Positions 20,318 through 28,828 of a stretch of 64,000 nt of DNA are shown here, one piece after another. The position numbers were made by a program, and so were the translations under genes. How positions within the stretch are numbered: position 1 is the stretch's first letter; every line of letters begins with the position of its first letter. The DNA comes from Streptomyces sp. CB02414 (GTDB taxonomy: Bacteria; Actinomycetota; Actinomycetes; Streptomycetales; Streptomycetaceae), in contig NZ_LIPF01000001.1 in the NCBI RefSeq assembly GCF_001905385.1, forward strand, positions 734,765-798,764, given 5' to 3'. Under the pieces are notes generated by a model. That model was not told the origin of the DNA, searched no databases, and saw nothing but the letters and a program-made list of their open reading frames with translations.

Positions 20318-20740
20318 GTGACGACCGCTGGACCGCCCGTGAAGGGCCGCGCCACCCGGCAGCGGGCCGCCGTGTCGGCGGCGCTGCAGGAGGTCGAGGA
20401 GTTCCGCAGTGCGCAAGAGCTCCACGACATGCTCAAGCACAAGGGCGACTCGGTCGGGCTCACCACGGTCTACCGCACCCTGCAGTCCCTCGCCGACGCG
20501 GGTGAGGTCGACGTCCTGCGCACCGCCGAGGGCGAGTCCGTCTACCGCCGCTGCTCCACCGACGATCATCATCACCACCTGGTCTGCCGCACCTGCGGCA
20601 AGGCCGTCGAGGTCGAGGGCCCCGCGGTGGAGAAGTGGGCGGAGGCCATCGCCGCCGAACACGGCTACGTCAACGTGGCGCACACGGTGGAGATCTTCGG
20701 CACCTGCGCGGACTGCGCGGCCGCAGAGCGGAAGGCCTAG
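20318..20740 (+). CDS. zur: zinc uptake regulator Zur (Fur family)
   Basis: A 140-aa Fur-family repressor. The N-terminal winged helix includes RATRQRAAVSAALQEVEEFRSAQELHDML and VGLTTVYRTLQSLADAGEVD. The dimerisation domain has the metal motif DDHHHHLVCRTCGKAVEV and the second Cys pair FGTCADCAA, giving the structural zinc site. GTG at 20318 follows GAGGAGG. Its place behind the znu genes and the Zur-like boxes in front of them identify it as Zur rather than Fur or Nur. With zinc bound it should repress uptake. Confidence 0.94.
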   Translation: MTTAGPPVKGRATRQRAAVSAALQEVEEFRSAQELHDMLKHKGDSVGLTTVYRTLQSLADAGEVDVLRTAEGESVYRRCSTDDHHHHLVCRTCGKAVEVEGPAVEKWAEAIAAEHGYVNVAHTVEIFGTCADCAAAERKA

Positions 20741-21468
20741 GACGCTACCGGCACCTTCCACGGTGCCGCCAGGCTCCCCGCCGCGAGCAGCAGCACCACC
20801 GCGGCGATCACGAGCAGTGCCCGTCCGGTGCCCAGCGGCACCAGCAGCAGGGTGCCCAGCACCCCTCCCGTGAAGATCCCGGCCACGGTGGCCGTCCACC
20901 GCGCTCTGGCGAGCCGCTGCGGCCCGGACATCCCGCGCAGCACCGCGCGCGGCCGCCGCAGCACGTCGTTGACCAGCTGCGCGATCGCGGTCTGGCTCAG
21001 CAGCGTCGGCATCCCCGGCACGTGTACGCGCAGCGCGGTGGAGGCGCGCAGTCCCATGGCGAGCGCGACCGTCCCGACGACCACGAGGTCCGCCCCGCCG
21101 GCCGCCGCGGGCCCGGTGCCGTGCCGCCCGAGGGCCACCGCACCGGCCAGGACCAGCAGCAGCCCCTCACCGGCCAGCCCGGCCGCGAACCAGGCCCGCC
21201 CGCGCCCCGCGAGCCACGCCAGCAGCACTGCACCCAGCGCGGCCCCCAGGACGAACGCGCCGATGGCCGTGGCGGGCCGCGCCACCGGCACGTCCCCCTC
21301 CCCCGCGAGCGCGAACGACAGGAACAGCACGTTGCCGGTCGCCAGCGCGCAGAAGACCTTGCCCATGGTCAGGAAGCTCACGGCGTCCACGGCGCCCGCG
21401 AGCACCGTGAGCACGGTCATGACCGCCGTACGCCGGACGTCGGGCGGGGCGGCGGAGGGCTCGGACAT
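20737..21468 (-). CDS. DUF1275 (YoaK-like) membrane protein
   Basis: A 243-aa protein with about six to seven helices. TVLTVLAGAVDAVSFLTMGKVFCALATGNVLFLSFAL is the family's defining N-terminal block, and LSQTAIAQLVNDVL lies in mid-protein. The function of the family is unknown. Start ATG (MSEPSAAPP) chosen because the 22 upstream codons are atypical. Its stop overlaps the zur stop on the opposite strand by sharing CTAG. Confidence 0.88.
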   Translation of the reverse strand: MSEPSAAPPDVRRTAVMTVLTVLAGAVDAVSFLTMGKVFCALATGNVLFLSFALAGEGDVPVARPATAIGAFVLGAALGAVLLAWLAGRGRAWFAAGLAGEGLLLVLAGAVALGRHGTGPAAAGGADLVVVGTVALAMGLRASTALRVHVPGMPTLLSQTAIAQLVNDVLRRPRAVLRGMSGPQRLARARWTATVAGIFTGGVLGTLLLVPLGTGRALLVIAAVVLLLAAGSLAAPWKVPVAS

Positions 21469-21558
21469 GGCGCCAGCATGAGCAGCACGCCCGGACGGCC
21501 ACCGCACCCCGCACGTGACACGCCCCCGAAACACCCGGCCGCCGCACCGGAAAGGCCC

Positions 21559-22389
21559 CTAGGCCTGCTTGCCCTCCATGGCGAGCAGCTCCTCGTTCGG
21601 GATGGCCCCGCCGAACCGCCGGTCCCGGGAGGCGAACTCCAGGCAGGCCCGCCACAGGTCGCGCCGGTCGAAGTCGGGCCACAGCACGTCCTGGAACACC
21701 ATCTCGGCGTACGCGCTCTGCCACAGCAGGTAGTTCGACGTCCGCTGCTCCCCGCTGGGCCGCAGGAAGAGATCCACGTCCGGCATGTCCGGGTAGTACA
21801 GGTACTTCGCGAGCGTCTTCTCGTTCACCTTCGACGGGTCGAGCCGCCCGGCCCGCACGTCCTCCGCGAGCGCCTGCGCCGCGTCGGCGATCTCGGCCCG
21901 CCCGCCGTAGTTCATGCAGAAGTACAGCGTGAGCCGGTCGTTCTCCTCGGTCTGCTCCTGCGCGACCTGCAGCTCCTTGGCCACCGACTTCCACAGCTTG
22001 GGCATCCGCCCTACCCAGCGCACGCGGATGCCCAGCTCGTCGAGCTGGTCCCGGGACTTACGGATGAAGTCCCGGTTGAAGTTCATCAGGAAGCGCACCT
22101 CGTCCGGCGACCGCTTCCAGTTCTCGGTGGAGAAGGCGTACAGCGAGATGTTCTTCACGCCCATCTCGATGCCGCCCTGGAGCACGTCCAGCACCCGCTC
22201 GGCGCCGACCTTGTGCCCCTCGGTGCGCGGCAGCCCGCGCTCCTTGGCCCAGCGCCCGTTGCCGTCCATGACGATCGCCACGTGCTCGGGGACCAGCTCG
22301 CCGAGTTTCGGAGGCCGCGCGCCGGACGGGTGCGGCTCCGGCGTCCTGTACTCCCGGCGCTGCCGCCCCAGGATCCCGCGTACGGCCAT
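21559..22389 (-). CDS. uppS: isoprenyl transferase / undecaprenyl diphosphate synthase
   Basis: A 276-aa cis-prenyltransferase that elongates isoprenoid diphosphates for wall lipid carriers. VPEHVAIVMDGNGRWAKERGLPRTEGHKVG contains the catalytic Asp and P-loop, followed by ISLYAFSTENWKRS, YFCMNYGGRAEI and the closing DLFLRPSGEQRTSNYLLWQSAYAEMVF. Streptomyces carries two paralogues, so the exact chain length made by this one cannot be told. Lies 18 bases behind recO in the same operon. Confidence 0.94.
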   Translation of the reverse strand: MAVRGILGRQRREYRTPEPHPSGARPPKLGELVPEHVAIVMDGNGRWAKERGLPRTEGHKVGAERVLDVLQGGIEMGVKNISLYAFSTENWKRSPDEVRFLMNFNRDFIRKSRDQLDELGIRVRWVGRMPKLWKSVAKELQVAQEQTEENDRLTLYFCMNYGGRAEIADAAQALAEDVRAGRLDPSKVNEKTLAKYLYYPDMPDVDLFLRPSGEQRTSNYLLWQSAYAEMVFQDVLWPDFDRRDLWRACLEFASRDRRFGGAIPNEELLAMEGKQA

Positions 22390-22407
22390 CTCAGTTCTCT
22401 CCTACTT

Positions 22408-23154
22408 CTACTTCTCGACGTACCGCAGGGAACGCAGTCCCCGCTCCAGGTGCCAGTGCAGGTAGGCGGAGACCAGTCCGCTCCCCTCCCGGACGTAGCG
22501 CGGCTCGGCCGCGTCCGCCGTGCCCCAGTCTCCCGCAAGCAGCGCGCCGAGCAGTTCCAGGGCTTGCGGCGAGGGTACGACGCTGCCGGGCACCCGGCAG
22601 TCGGCGCAGACCGAACCGCCCGATCCGACCGAGAAGAACCGGTTCGGACCGGGCAGACCGCACTTCGCACAGTCCCCGAAGGTCGGCGCGTAGCCGTTCA
22701 CCGCCAGCGAGCGCAGCAGGAACGCGTCGAGCACCAGGTTCGGCGCGTGCTCGCCCCGGGCGAGGGTCCGCAGCCCGCCGACCAGCAGCAGGTACTGCTG
22801 CACCGCCGGCTCGCCCTCGTGGTCGGTGAACCGCTCGGCCGTCTCCAGCATGGCCGTCCCGGCGGTGTACCGCGCGTAGTCGCTCACGATCCCGCCGCCG
22901 TACGGCGCGATGGTCTCGCTCTGCGTGCACAGCGGCAGCCCGCGCCCGACCAGCTCGCTGCCCTTCGAGAAGAACTGCACGTCCACGTGCGAGAACGGTT
23001 CCAGCCGCGCCCCGAACTTCGACTTCGTCCGCCGCACCCCGCGCGCCACGGCGCGTACACGTCCGTGACCGCGCGTGAGCAGCGTGATGATCCGGTCCGC
23101 CTCACCCAGCTTCTGGGTGCGCAGCACGATGCCGTCGTCGCGGAACAGACTCAT
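22408..23154 (-). CDS. recO: DNA repair protein RecO
   Basis: A 248-aa protein. The OB fold starts MSLFRDDGIVLRTQKLGEADRIITLLTRGHGRVRAVARGVRRTKS. A zinc site, CAKCG with CADC 20-odd residues later, lies in the C-terminal half. RecO anneals SSB-coated DNA and loads RecA with RecR. ATG at 23154 was chosen; the frame upstream is atypical. recO and uppS are neighbours in Streptomyces as seen here. Confidence 0.93.
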   Translation of the reverse strand: MSLFRDDGIVLRTQKLGEADRIITLLTRGHGRVRAVARGVRRTKSKFGARLEPFSHVDVQFFSKGSELVGRGLPLCTQSETIAPYGGGIVSDYARYTAGTAMLETAERFTDHEGEPAVQQYLLLVGGLRTLARGEHAPNLVLDAFLLRSLAVNGYAPTFGDCAKCGLPGPNRFFSVGSGGSVCADCRVPGSVVPSPQALELLGALLAGDWGTADAAEPRYVREGSGLVSAYLHWHLERGLRSLRYVEK

Positions 23155-23176
23155 GCCGACCATTCTCGCCCATGCG

Positions 23177-23407
23177 TCAGGGCACCTCGCCCCGGCTTCT
23201 GGCGTTCGTGTACGCCGTCGCCGCGCTGAGGCGCTCCGCCGGGGTGGCGTGGCGTACGTCACCCGGCTCGGCGTCCCACTCCCGCCCGCCGCCGTACGGC
23301 CGCATCTGCACGTACGGTCCTTCGTGGCCCATGACGAGGCCGACGCGTCCGGTGCGGGTGTCGATGGCGTAGGCCCCGACGGGCGGGTGCGGGTACGGGT
23401 GTGTCAT
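23177..23407 (-). CDS. small conserved hypothetical protein of an XRE/DUF397 locus
   Basis: A 76-aa protein beginning MTHPYPHPPVGAYAIDTRTGRVG and containing VMGHEGPYVQMRPYGGGREWDAEPGDV. The pattern is a compact beta-barrel-like domain. Similar small proteins are commonly found beside XRE-DUF397 pairs in Streptomyces. Its ATG overlaps the stop of the 68-aa ORF (ATGA), and it ends 22 bases before recO, so it may feed transcription into recO. Function unknown. Confidence 0.75.
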   Translation of the reverse strand: MTHPYPHPPVGAYAIDTRTGRVGLVMGHEGPYVQMRPYGGGREWDAEPGDVRHATPAERLSAATAYTNARSRGEVP

Positions 23408-23610
23408 CGCAGCACCGCCGCGAGGCGCTGCGCGGTCTCGACGGAACACCGCCCCAATTCGACGAGTGGACACGGAGCCTCCCGCGCAAGACTCACCGGG
23501 TCCAGCCCGAGGGAGGGAAGAGTAATTCCGGCCTTCGCGAGCGCCGCGCGCAATTCTTTCACCGTGTCCTCCGCTTCTTCGACGCAGAGCGCCGAGTGTG
23601 GTGCCTTCAC
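23404..23610 (-). CDS. small hypothetical protein coupled to the 76-aa ORF
   Basis: A 68-aa protein starting MKAPHSALCVEEAEDTVKELRAALAKAGITLPSLG and ending ETAQRLAAVLR. It is predominantly helical with no recognised domain. The stop overlaps the next start by four bases. It is divergent from the XRE regulator across a 115-base gap, which suggests it is a target of that regulator. Confidence 0.7.
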   Translation of the reverse strand: MKAPHSALCVEEAEDTVKELRAALAKAGITLPSLGLDPVSLAREAPCPLVELGRCSVETAQRLAAVLR

Positions 23611-23669
23611 CGTGTTCCCCTTGCCTTTACGGTTTCACTCTTCGTGTCCCCAGAATGCCCTGTCGTGAC

Positions 23670-23702
23670 TACACTCGGTCGGAGTCTCTGCACTACAAGT
23701 GC
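23670..23702 (+). promoter_or_regulatory. candidate XRE promoter and operator
   Basis: TACACT (23670-23675) is a plausible -10. The palindrome GCACT-ACA-AGTGC (23690-23702) lies at the expected transcription start, 23 bases before the XRE ATG, where bound protein could repress this gene and possibly the divergent small ORFs. Read by eye only. Confidence 0.35.
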
Positions 23703-23725
23703 GGGTCAGCGCCAGGGGGTTGGTT

Positions 23726-24559
23726 ATGGCCAATGGTTCACGGCAGGCGGCGTGGGAGTTCTTCGGGACGGAACTGAAACGCCGGCGCGAGGACGCGGGA
23801 ATCACGCAAGTCGAGCTTGGGGCGCGGGTTTTCGTGTCCGGTGGGTACATCGGTCAGTTCGAACAGGCAATTCGCAAGCCGCAGCTGGATGTGGCCCAGC
23901 GGATTGACGAGGCGCTGCAAACCGACGGTATTTTCGAGCGGCTGTGCCGCAAGCTGATTGATGATCCGAGGTATGCGGATTACTTCGCCCACGTGGTGGA
24001 GTTGGAGCGACTGGCCACACGGATCTGTGAGTTCGCGCCGACGGTTGTGCCGGGCCTGCTCCAGACGCAGGAGTACGCACGCGCGGTCACCATCGCCGCC
24101 AACCCGTTCAAGTCCGACGCCTACGTCGACGAGATCGTCAGCGCCCGCCTGGAGCGGTCGCTGATCCTCGACGACGCTACACGGCCCGAGTATTGGGTGG
24201 CCCTGCACGAGACCGTGCTGCGCATGCCGGTGGGTGGCCCGCAGGTGATGGCGGCGCAACTGGAGCACATCGCGCGGCTGATGCGGGAGCGCACGGCGGT
24301 GGTGACGGTGCTCCCGTACGAGGCGGGTGCGCACGCGGCCATGACCGGAGATTTGAGGCTCATGGAGTTCGAGGATGCGCCCCCGGTCGCCTATACAGAG
24401 ACATCGTTTTCGGGAACGCTGGTGGACGTCCCGGCCGTGGTGAAGCGGGCGCAGCGCGCATACGATCTGCTCAGGGTCGCCGCGCTGTCGCCGGAGGCGA
24501 CCCTGGCCCTGATCGAGTCGGCGGCGGAGGACTTCAGACGATGCGCGAGTACGACCTGA
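23726..24559 (+). CDS. XRE-family HTH regulator with DUF5753 domain
   Basis: A 277-aa protein. The helix-turn-helix spans about residues 10-65 (GTELKRRREDAGITQVELGARVFVSGGYIGQFE). The remainder is the DUF5753 ligand-like domain with FAPTVVPGLLQTQEYARAV, RLERSLIL and ALHETVLRMPVGG. Such regulators pair with a DUF397 protein in Streptomyces (for example the BldB/WhiJ-type systems) and control small neighbouring genes. The stop lies 19 bases inside the DUF397 gene. Base composition is slightly less GC-rich than the flanking housekeeping genes. Confidence 0.9.
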   Translation: MANGSRQAAWEFFGTELKRRREDAGITQVELGARVFVSGGYIGQFEQAIRKPQLDVAQRIDEALQTDGIFERLCRKLIDDPRYADYFAHVVELERLATRICEFAPTVVPGLLQTQEYARAVTIAANPFKSDAYVDEIVSARLERSLILDDATRPEYWVALHETVLRMPVGGPQVMAAQLEHIARLMRERTAVVTVLPYEAGAHAAMTGDLRLMEFEDAPPVAYTETSFSGTLVDVPAVVKRAQRAYDLLRVAALSPEATLALIESAAEDFRRCASTT

Positions 24560-24738
24560 CCAATGCCCGCTGGACCAAGAGCACCTACAGCAACGGCGAG
24601 GGCGGCAACTGCGTCGAGGTCGCCGACGGAGTCCCCGGCGTCGTCCCCATCCGGGACAGCAAGGTGACCGGCGGCCCGGTGGTCGTCGTAGGGTCGGTGG
24701 CCTGGACGGAGTTCGTTCGCACCGTCGGCCGGCACTAA
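24541..24738 (+). CDS. DUF397 domain small protein
   Basis: A 65-aa protein with the complete DUF397 signature: ARWTKSTYSNGEGGNCVEVAD, then VVPIRDSKVTGGPVVVVG and WTEFVRTV. Partners of XRE-DUF5753 regulators of the WhiJ class usually end in this domain and are thought to antagonise the repressor. The start overlaps the regulator gene by 19 bases, so translation is coupled. Confidence 0.88.
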   Translation: MREYDLTNARWTKSTYSNGEGGNCVEVADGVPGVVPIRDSKVTGGPVVVVGSVAWTEFVRTVGRH

Positions 24739-24753
24739 CTCAAGGGGGCACCC

Positions 24754-25233
24754 ATGTCGTACCCGGAGCCGCGCTACCTCGGCGAGAAGGGCGAGATCAA
24801 CGCCGTGTTCAGGGCGGCCGACACCCCGCCCGACATCGTGGCCCCCAACGGCACGACCACCCACTACCTCGCGAGCCACGCCTCCACCGGAGGTGAGTTC
24901 GGGCTGTACAAGGTGGACATGGGCCCCAAGGCGCCCGGCGCCAAGACGCACTTCCACCGGAGCATCTCCGAGTCCTTCTACGTCCTGTCCGGCGAGGTGG
25001 AGCTCTACAACGGCGAGCGCTGGGTCACCGGACGGCAGGGAGACTTCCTGTACGTCCCGGTCGGCGGACTGCACGCCTTCAAGAACGACAGCGACGACCC
25101 CGTCTCGATGTTGATGCTCTTCTCGCCGGGCGCCCCGCGCGAGGAGTACTTCGAGCGCGTCGCCGAGTTCGCGCAGCGCGGCGGCGAGGAGCTGCGGGAG
25201 TTCCAGGTGAAGCACGACAGCTTCTTCGTCTGA
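24754..25233 (+). CDS. cupin domain protein
   Basis: A 159-aa cytoplasmic protein with a single cupin barrel: motif 1 AKTHFHRSISESFYVLSGEVEL (His and Glu metal ligands) and motif 2 GDFLYVPVGGLHAFKN. The C-terminal EYFERVAEFAQRGGE is characteristic of quercetinase-like small cupins. It starts 15 bases after DUF397 with AAGGGGG. Enzymatic activity is uncertain; dioxygenase or isomerase are both possible. Confidence 0.85.
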   Translation: MSYPEPRYLGEKGEINAVFRAADTPPDIVAPNGTTTHYLASHASTGGEFGLYKVDMGPKAPGAKTHFHRSISESFYVLSGEVELYNGERWVTGRQGDFLYVPVGGLHAFKNDSDDPVSMLMLFSPGAPREEYFERVAEFAQRGGEELREFQVKHDSFFV

Positions 25234-25337
25234 CGGGTTCGGGGTGGACCCTGACTCGAAGGACTGGGGTAACCCCCCGCACTTTTCCGGGAGTTCCCCG
25301 GATGGGGAGGGCGCCGGACATCCGCGAGGCTCGTCGC

Positions 25338-26819
25338 ATGACGCAACGCACGCGACTCCTCCGCAACGCCGCCGTCGTCGGCGTGTCCACCGCCCTCCTC
25401 GGCATCACCGCACCCGCCGCGACCGCCGCCCCGGCCGAGCCCCTCGCCTGGGCGGACTGCGAGGGCGCCACCGTCGACCCCCGTCAGCAGTGCGCCACCC
25501 TTCAGGTCCCCACGGACTACGCCGATCCCGACAGCCCGCTCATCGACATCGCCGTCTCCCGCATCCCCGCCGAGGATCCGGCCGCCCGGCGCGGGGCCCT
25601 GTTCCTCATCGCGGGCGGACCGGGCGGCTCCAGCCTCAACGATCCGTCGGGCAAGGGACAGAAGCTGCCGCAGCGGGTCCGCGACACCCACGACCTCATC
25701 GGTTCCGCGCCGCGCGGGCTCGCCCCCTCCACCCCCGTCACCTGCGGGCTGAAGTACGGCGACCTCGCCACCTCCAAGCTCCGCCCCTGGCCCGCCCCCG
25801 ACGGCTCCGTGGACGGGAACATGGCCACCGCCCGCCGCATGGCCGACGCCTGCGCACGCAACGGCGGTGAGCTGATCAAGCACCTCAGCACCGCCAACGA
25901 GGCCCGCGACATCGACCGCATCCGGGCCGCGCTCGGCGAGCGGAAGATCTCCGCGTGGGGAGTGTCGTACGGGACGTACGTCGGCGCGGTCTACTCGCAG
26001 CTCTTCGGGCACCGCACCGACCGGATCGTGCTGGACAGCGTCGACAACCCCGACCCCGCTCGCGTCAACCGCGCCTGGCTGGCCGCACACGAACAGGGGG
26101 TCGAGGACACGTTCCCGCACTTCGCCGCCTGGGCGTCGCAGCCCGGCAACCCGGACCGCCTGGCGCGCCGGGCCGCCGACGTACGGCCGCTGTTCCTGCG
26201 GCTCGCCGCCAGGCTCGACCGGGACCCCATCCCGTGGCCCGGGGCCAATCCCGAGGAGCTGAACGGCAACGTGCTGCGCCAGACCATGCTGGAGAGCTTC
26301 GCCTCCCCCAGCCGTTATCCGACGCTCGCCAGGCTGATGCGGGCCGCGGCGCAGGGCACCGTGCCGCCCGCGCCCCAGGCACCGCCCGAGGCCGTGCTGC
26401 AGAACGTGACCGCCGTGGGCGCCGGGACGCTCTGCAACGACGTGGCGTGGCCCGCTTCCCAGGCCGTGTACGAGAAGGGCGTCGCCGAGAGCCGCGCCGA
26501 GTACCCGCTCACCGCCGGCATGCCCCGCAACGCGATGCTCTGCGCCGCCTGGCCGTACCCGCCGCGCGAGGCGCCGGTACGGATCACCGACCGAGGGCCG
26601 TCCAACATCCTGCTCGTGCAGAACGCACGGGACGTCAACACGCCGCTCGCCGGCGCCCTGAAGATGCGGGAGGCACTCGGGCGGCGGGCGGTCATGGTCA
26701 CCGTGGACTCCACCGGCCACGACGCCTACCTCGCCAACGGCAACGCGTGCGGCGACCGCGTCGTCTCCCGCTTCCTGGCGACCGGGGACCGGCCCGGCTC
26801 GGACGTCTACTGCCGCTGA
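25338..26819 (+). CDS. secreted alpha/beta hydrolase (S33 tripeptidyl aminopeptidase-like)
   Basis: A 493-aa protein with a signal peptide (about 30 residues, ending ATAAPA). The hydrolase fold has ALFLIAGGPGGSS (oxyanion region), nucleophile elbow GVSYG, the acidic residue in LLVQNARDVNTPL and the catalytic His in DSTGHDAYL. A C-terminal TAP-like domain includes CAAWPYPPREAP. Secreted mycelial proteases of this family release tri- or dipeptides. The 3' end overlaps the convergent response-regulator gene by 13 bases. Confidence 0.88.
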   Translation: MTQRTRLLRNAAVVGVSTALLGITAPAATAAPAEPLAWADCEGATVDPRQQCATLQVPTDYADPDSPLIDIAVSRIPAEDPAARRGALFLIAGGPGGSSLNDPSGKGQKLPQRVRDTHDLIGSAPRGLAPSTPVTCGLKYGDLATSKLRPWPAPDGSVDGNMATARRMADACARNGGELIKHLSTANEARDIDRIRAALGERKISAWGVSYGTYVGAVYSQLFGHRTDRIVLDSVDNPDPARVNRAWLAAHEQGVEDTFPHFAAWASQPGNPDRLARRAADVRPLFLRLAARLDRDPIPWPGANPEELNGNVLRQTMLESFASPSRYPTLARLMRAAAQGTVPPAPQAPPEAVLQNVTAVGAGTLCNDVAWPASQAVYEKGVAESRAEYPLTAGMPRNAMLCAAWPYPPREAPVRITDRGPSNILLVQNARDVNTPLAGALKMREALGRRAVMVTVDSTGHDAYLANGNACGDRVVSRFLATGDRPGSDVYCR

Positions 26820-27484
26820 CCGGTGCCGGGTGTCACCAGGCCCGACTCGTAGGCCACGATGACCAGTTGGGCCCGGTCCCGGGTGCCCAGTTTCCCCATG
26901 ATGCGGCTGACGTGGGTCTTCGCGGTGAGGGGGCTCAGGCCCAGGGATTCGGCGATCTCCGTGTTGTTGAGGCCCCGCGCGACCAGGGTGAGGACCTGCC
27001 GTTCGCGGTCCGACAGGCAGCCGGGGCCGTCACCGCCCGCCATCGGCATCGCGGGGCTGCGCAGGAAGCGTTCGATGAGGCGGGCCGTCGGGCCGGGTGA
27101 CAGGAGCGCGTCGCCCGCCGTCACCGTGCGGATGGCGTCGAGGAGGTCGGCGGGCCTCGTGTCCTTGACCAGGAAGCCGGAGGCGCCCGCGCGCAGGGCG
27201 TCCACGATGTTCTCGTCCGTGTCGTAGGTGGTGAGGACGAGTACCTTCACGCCCGCCAGGTCCTCGTCGGCGGCGATGAGGCGGGTCGCCTCGATGCCGT
27301 CCAGGTCGGGCATGCGGATGTCCATGACGATCAGGTCGGCGCGTTCGCTGCGGGCCAGTTCGACGGCCTGGCGGCCGGTGCCCACCTCGCCGACGACCTC
27401 CATGTCGGGGGCCGAGGCGACGAGCAGGGCGAACGCGGCGCGGACGAGGTTCTGGTCGTCCGCGAGCAGTACGCGTATGGTCAT
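26807..27484 (-). CDS. NarL/LuxR-family response regulator
   Basis: A 225-aa regulator. The receiver domain has VLLADDQNLVR, the phospho-acceptor in LIVMDIRMPDLDG, the switch residue in VLVLTTYD and Lys in GFLVKDTRP. The C-terminal LuxR helix-turn-helix has LSDRERQVLTLVARGLNNTEIAESLGLSPLTAKTHVSRIM. Its ATG overlaps the kinase stop by four bases. Probable output is the upstream exporter gene. Confidence 0.94.
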   Translation of the reverse strand: MTIRVLLADDQNLVRAAFALLVASAPDMEVVGEVGTGRQAVELARSERADLIVMDIRMPDLDGIEATRLIAADEDLAGVKVLVLTTYDTDENIVDALRAGASGFLVKDTRPADLLDAIRTVTAGDALLSPGPTARLIERFLRSPAMPMAGGDGPGCLSDRERQVLTLVARGLNNTEIAESLGLSPLTAKTHVSRIMGKLGTRDRAQLVIVAYESGLVTPGTGQRQ

Positions 27485-28758
27485 CCGGCTCTCTCCGCGG
27501 TGATCGTCGTCGTGGTGGTCGTCGGCAGAGACTGGGCGGGCGCCGGCAGTACGGCCGTCACCTCGAAGCCGGTGCCCCCGCTCCGCGGTCCTGCGTCGAG
27601 TGTGCCGCCGACGCTGCGGGCCCGCTCGCGCATCCCGACCAGGCCGAAGCCCGGGTTGCCGGCCGGGTCGGGGCCGGTGCCGTCGTCGGTGACGGACAGG
27701 CGCAGGGCGCCCCGCTCGGCGCACACCTCGACGTGGACGGACGGTTCGGGTCCCGCGTGGCGTACGGCGTTGGTCAGCGCCTCCTGCACGATGCGGTAGG
27801 CGGCGGCGCCGACCGCCGGCGGTACGTCGTCCGCCCGTACCGACAGGTGCACGCTCGCTCCGGCCAGGCGCGCCGCCTCCGCCAGGTCGGGCAGGCCGTG
27901 CAGGTCCGGCAGCGCGCCGCGGGCGTCGGGCGCGTCCTGGGCGCGCAGGACCTCCAGGGTGGTGCGCAGTTCGCCGCGCGCCGACCGGCAGGTCTCCGCG
28001 ATGTCGTCGAGGGCCTTGGCGACGGCGGCGCGGTCCAGGCGCTGGGGGTCGGCGGTCAGGACGTGGGCGGCGACGGAGGTCTGCACGCCGATCAGGGTGA
28101 TGCTGTGCGCGAGCAGGTCGTGCAGGTCCCGGGCGACCCGCAGGCGTTCCTCGGCGACGCGGCGCCGGGCCTCCTCCTCGCGGGTGCGTTCGGCGCGTTC
28201 GGCGCGTTCGACGATGGAGGCGACGTACTGGCGGTAGTAGCGGACGTCGATGCCGCAGAACAGGACGGCGACGACCCAGCCGGTGATCCGGAGCAGCTCG
28301 ATCATGCCCTCGGGGTTGGTGAGGGCGTTCATGACCAGCCCGAGGCCGATGACGGTGCCGCCGGTGGCCAGGGTGCGGCGCACGGTGCCGGTCGTGGCGA
28401 TGGTGTAGAGCGCCACCATGGTCGCGGGGACGGGCGCGGAGTGGTTGTGGTCGAGGGCGTGGAAGGCGGCGATCGGGGCGGCCACCAGGCAGAAGTTCAG
28501 CATGGGGCGGCGCCTGCGCCGTGCCAGCGGCGCGTGGCCGGCGAGCAGGAGGGCCCAGCCCAGCGCGTCGGGACGGCGGCCGTCGTCGGTGAACAGGGCG
28601 ATGCAGGCCGCCGCGGTGAACAGGACCGCGGCGAGGACGGTGTCGTTGCGGTCGGCGTGCGGGGCGGTCGACGGGTCGCGGTTGATCGCGGTCATGATCC
28701 GCTCGCCGACGCGGGGCCGGGACGGCGGTGGCGGGGTGGTGGGGGTGGTTGCCTGCAC
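27481..28758 (-). CDS. sensor histidine kinase (HisKA_3 type)
   Basis: A 425-aa membrane kinase. About four to five hydrophobic helices cover residues 45-175. The dimerisation helix is RVARDLHDLLAHSITLIGVQ with the phosphorylated His, and the ATPase domain has EALTNAVRHAG, DDGTGP and GFGLVGMRERA. Start uncertain: GTG 28758 (behind GGATGGGCGG) is used, ATG 28695 is equally possible and would shorten it by 21 residues. Partner of the overlapping NarL-type regulator. Confidence 0.9.
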   Translation of the reverse strand: MQATTPTTPPPPSRPRVGERIMTAINRDPSTAPHADRNDTVLAAVLFTAAACIALFTDDGRRPDALGWALLLAGHAPLARRRRRPMLNFCLVAAPIAAFHALDHNHSAPVPATMVALYTIATTGTVRRTLATGGTVIGLGLVMNALTNPEGMIELLRITGWVVAVLFCGIDVRYYRQYVASIVERAERAERTREEEARRRVAEERLRVARDLHDLLAHSITLIGVQTSVAAHVLTADPQRLDRAAVAKALDDIAETCRSARGELRTTLEVLRAQDAPDARGALPDLHGLPDLAEAARLAGASVHLSVRADDVPPAVGAAAYRIVQEALTNAVRHAGPEPSVHVEVCAERGALRLSVTDDGTGPDPAGNPGFGLVGMRERARSVGGTLDAGPRSGGTGFEVTAVLPAPAQSLPTTTTTTITAERAG

Positions 28759-28775
28759 CCGCCCATCCTGCGCGA

Positions 28776-28811
28776 GGAGTGCGCCCCTCCGGGAGGGGAG
28801 GGGCGCACTCC
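28776..28811 (-). terminator. strong hairpin between the MMPL gene and the kinase
   Basis: GGAGTGCGCCCCTCC (28776-28790) pairs perfectly with 28797-28811 across a 6-base loop, giving a 15-bp GC-rich stem. It starts 17 bases after the MMPL stop and ends 17 bases before the kinase start, so it can terminate or attenuate transcription into the two-component genes. Confidence 0.75.
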
Positions 28812-28828
28812 GGTCGTGGGGTGGCGGT

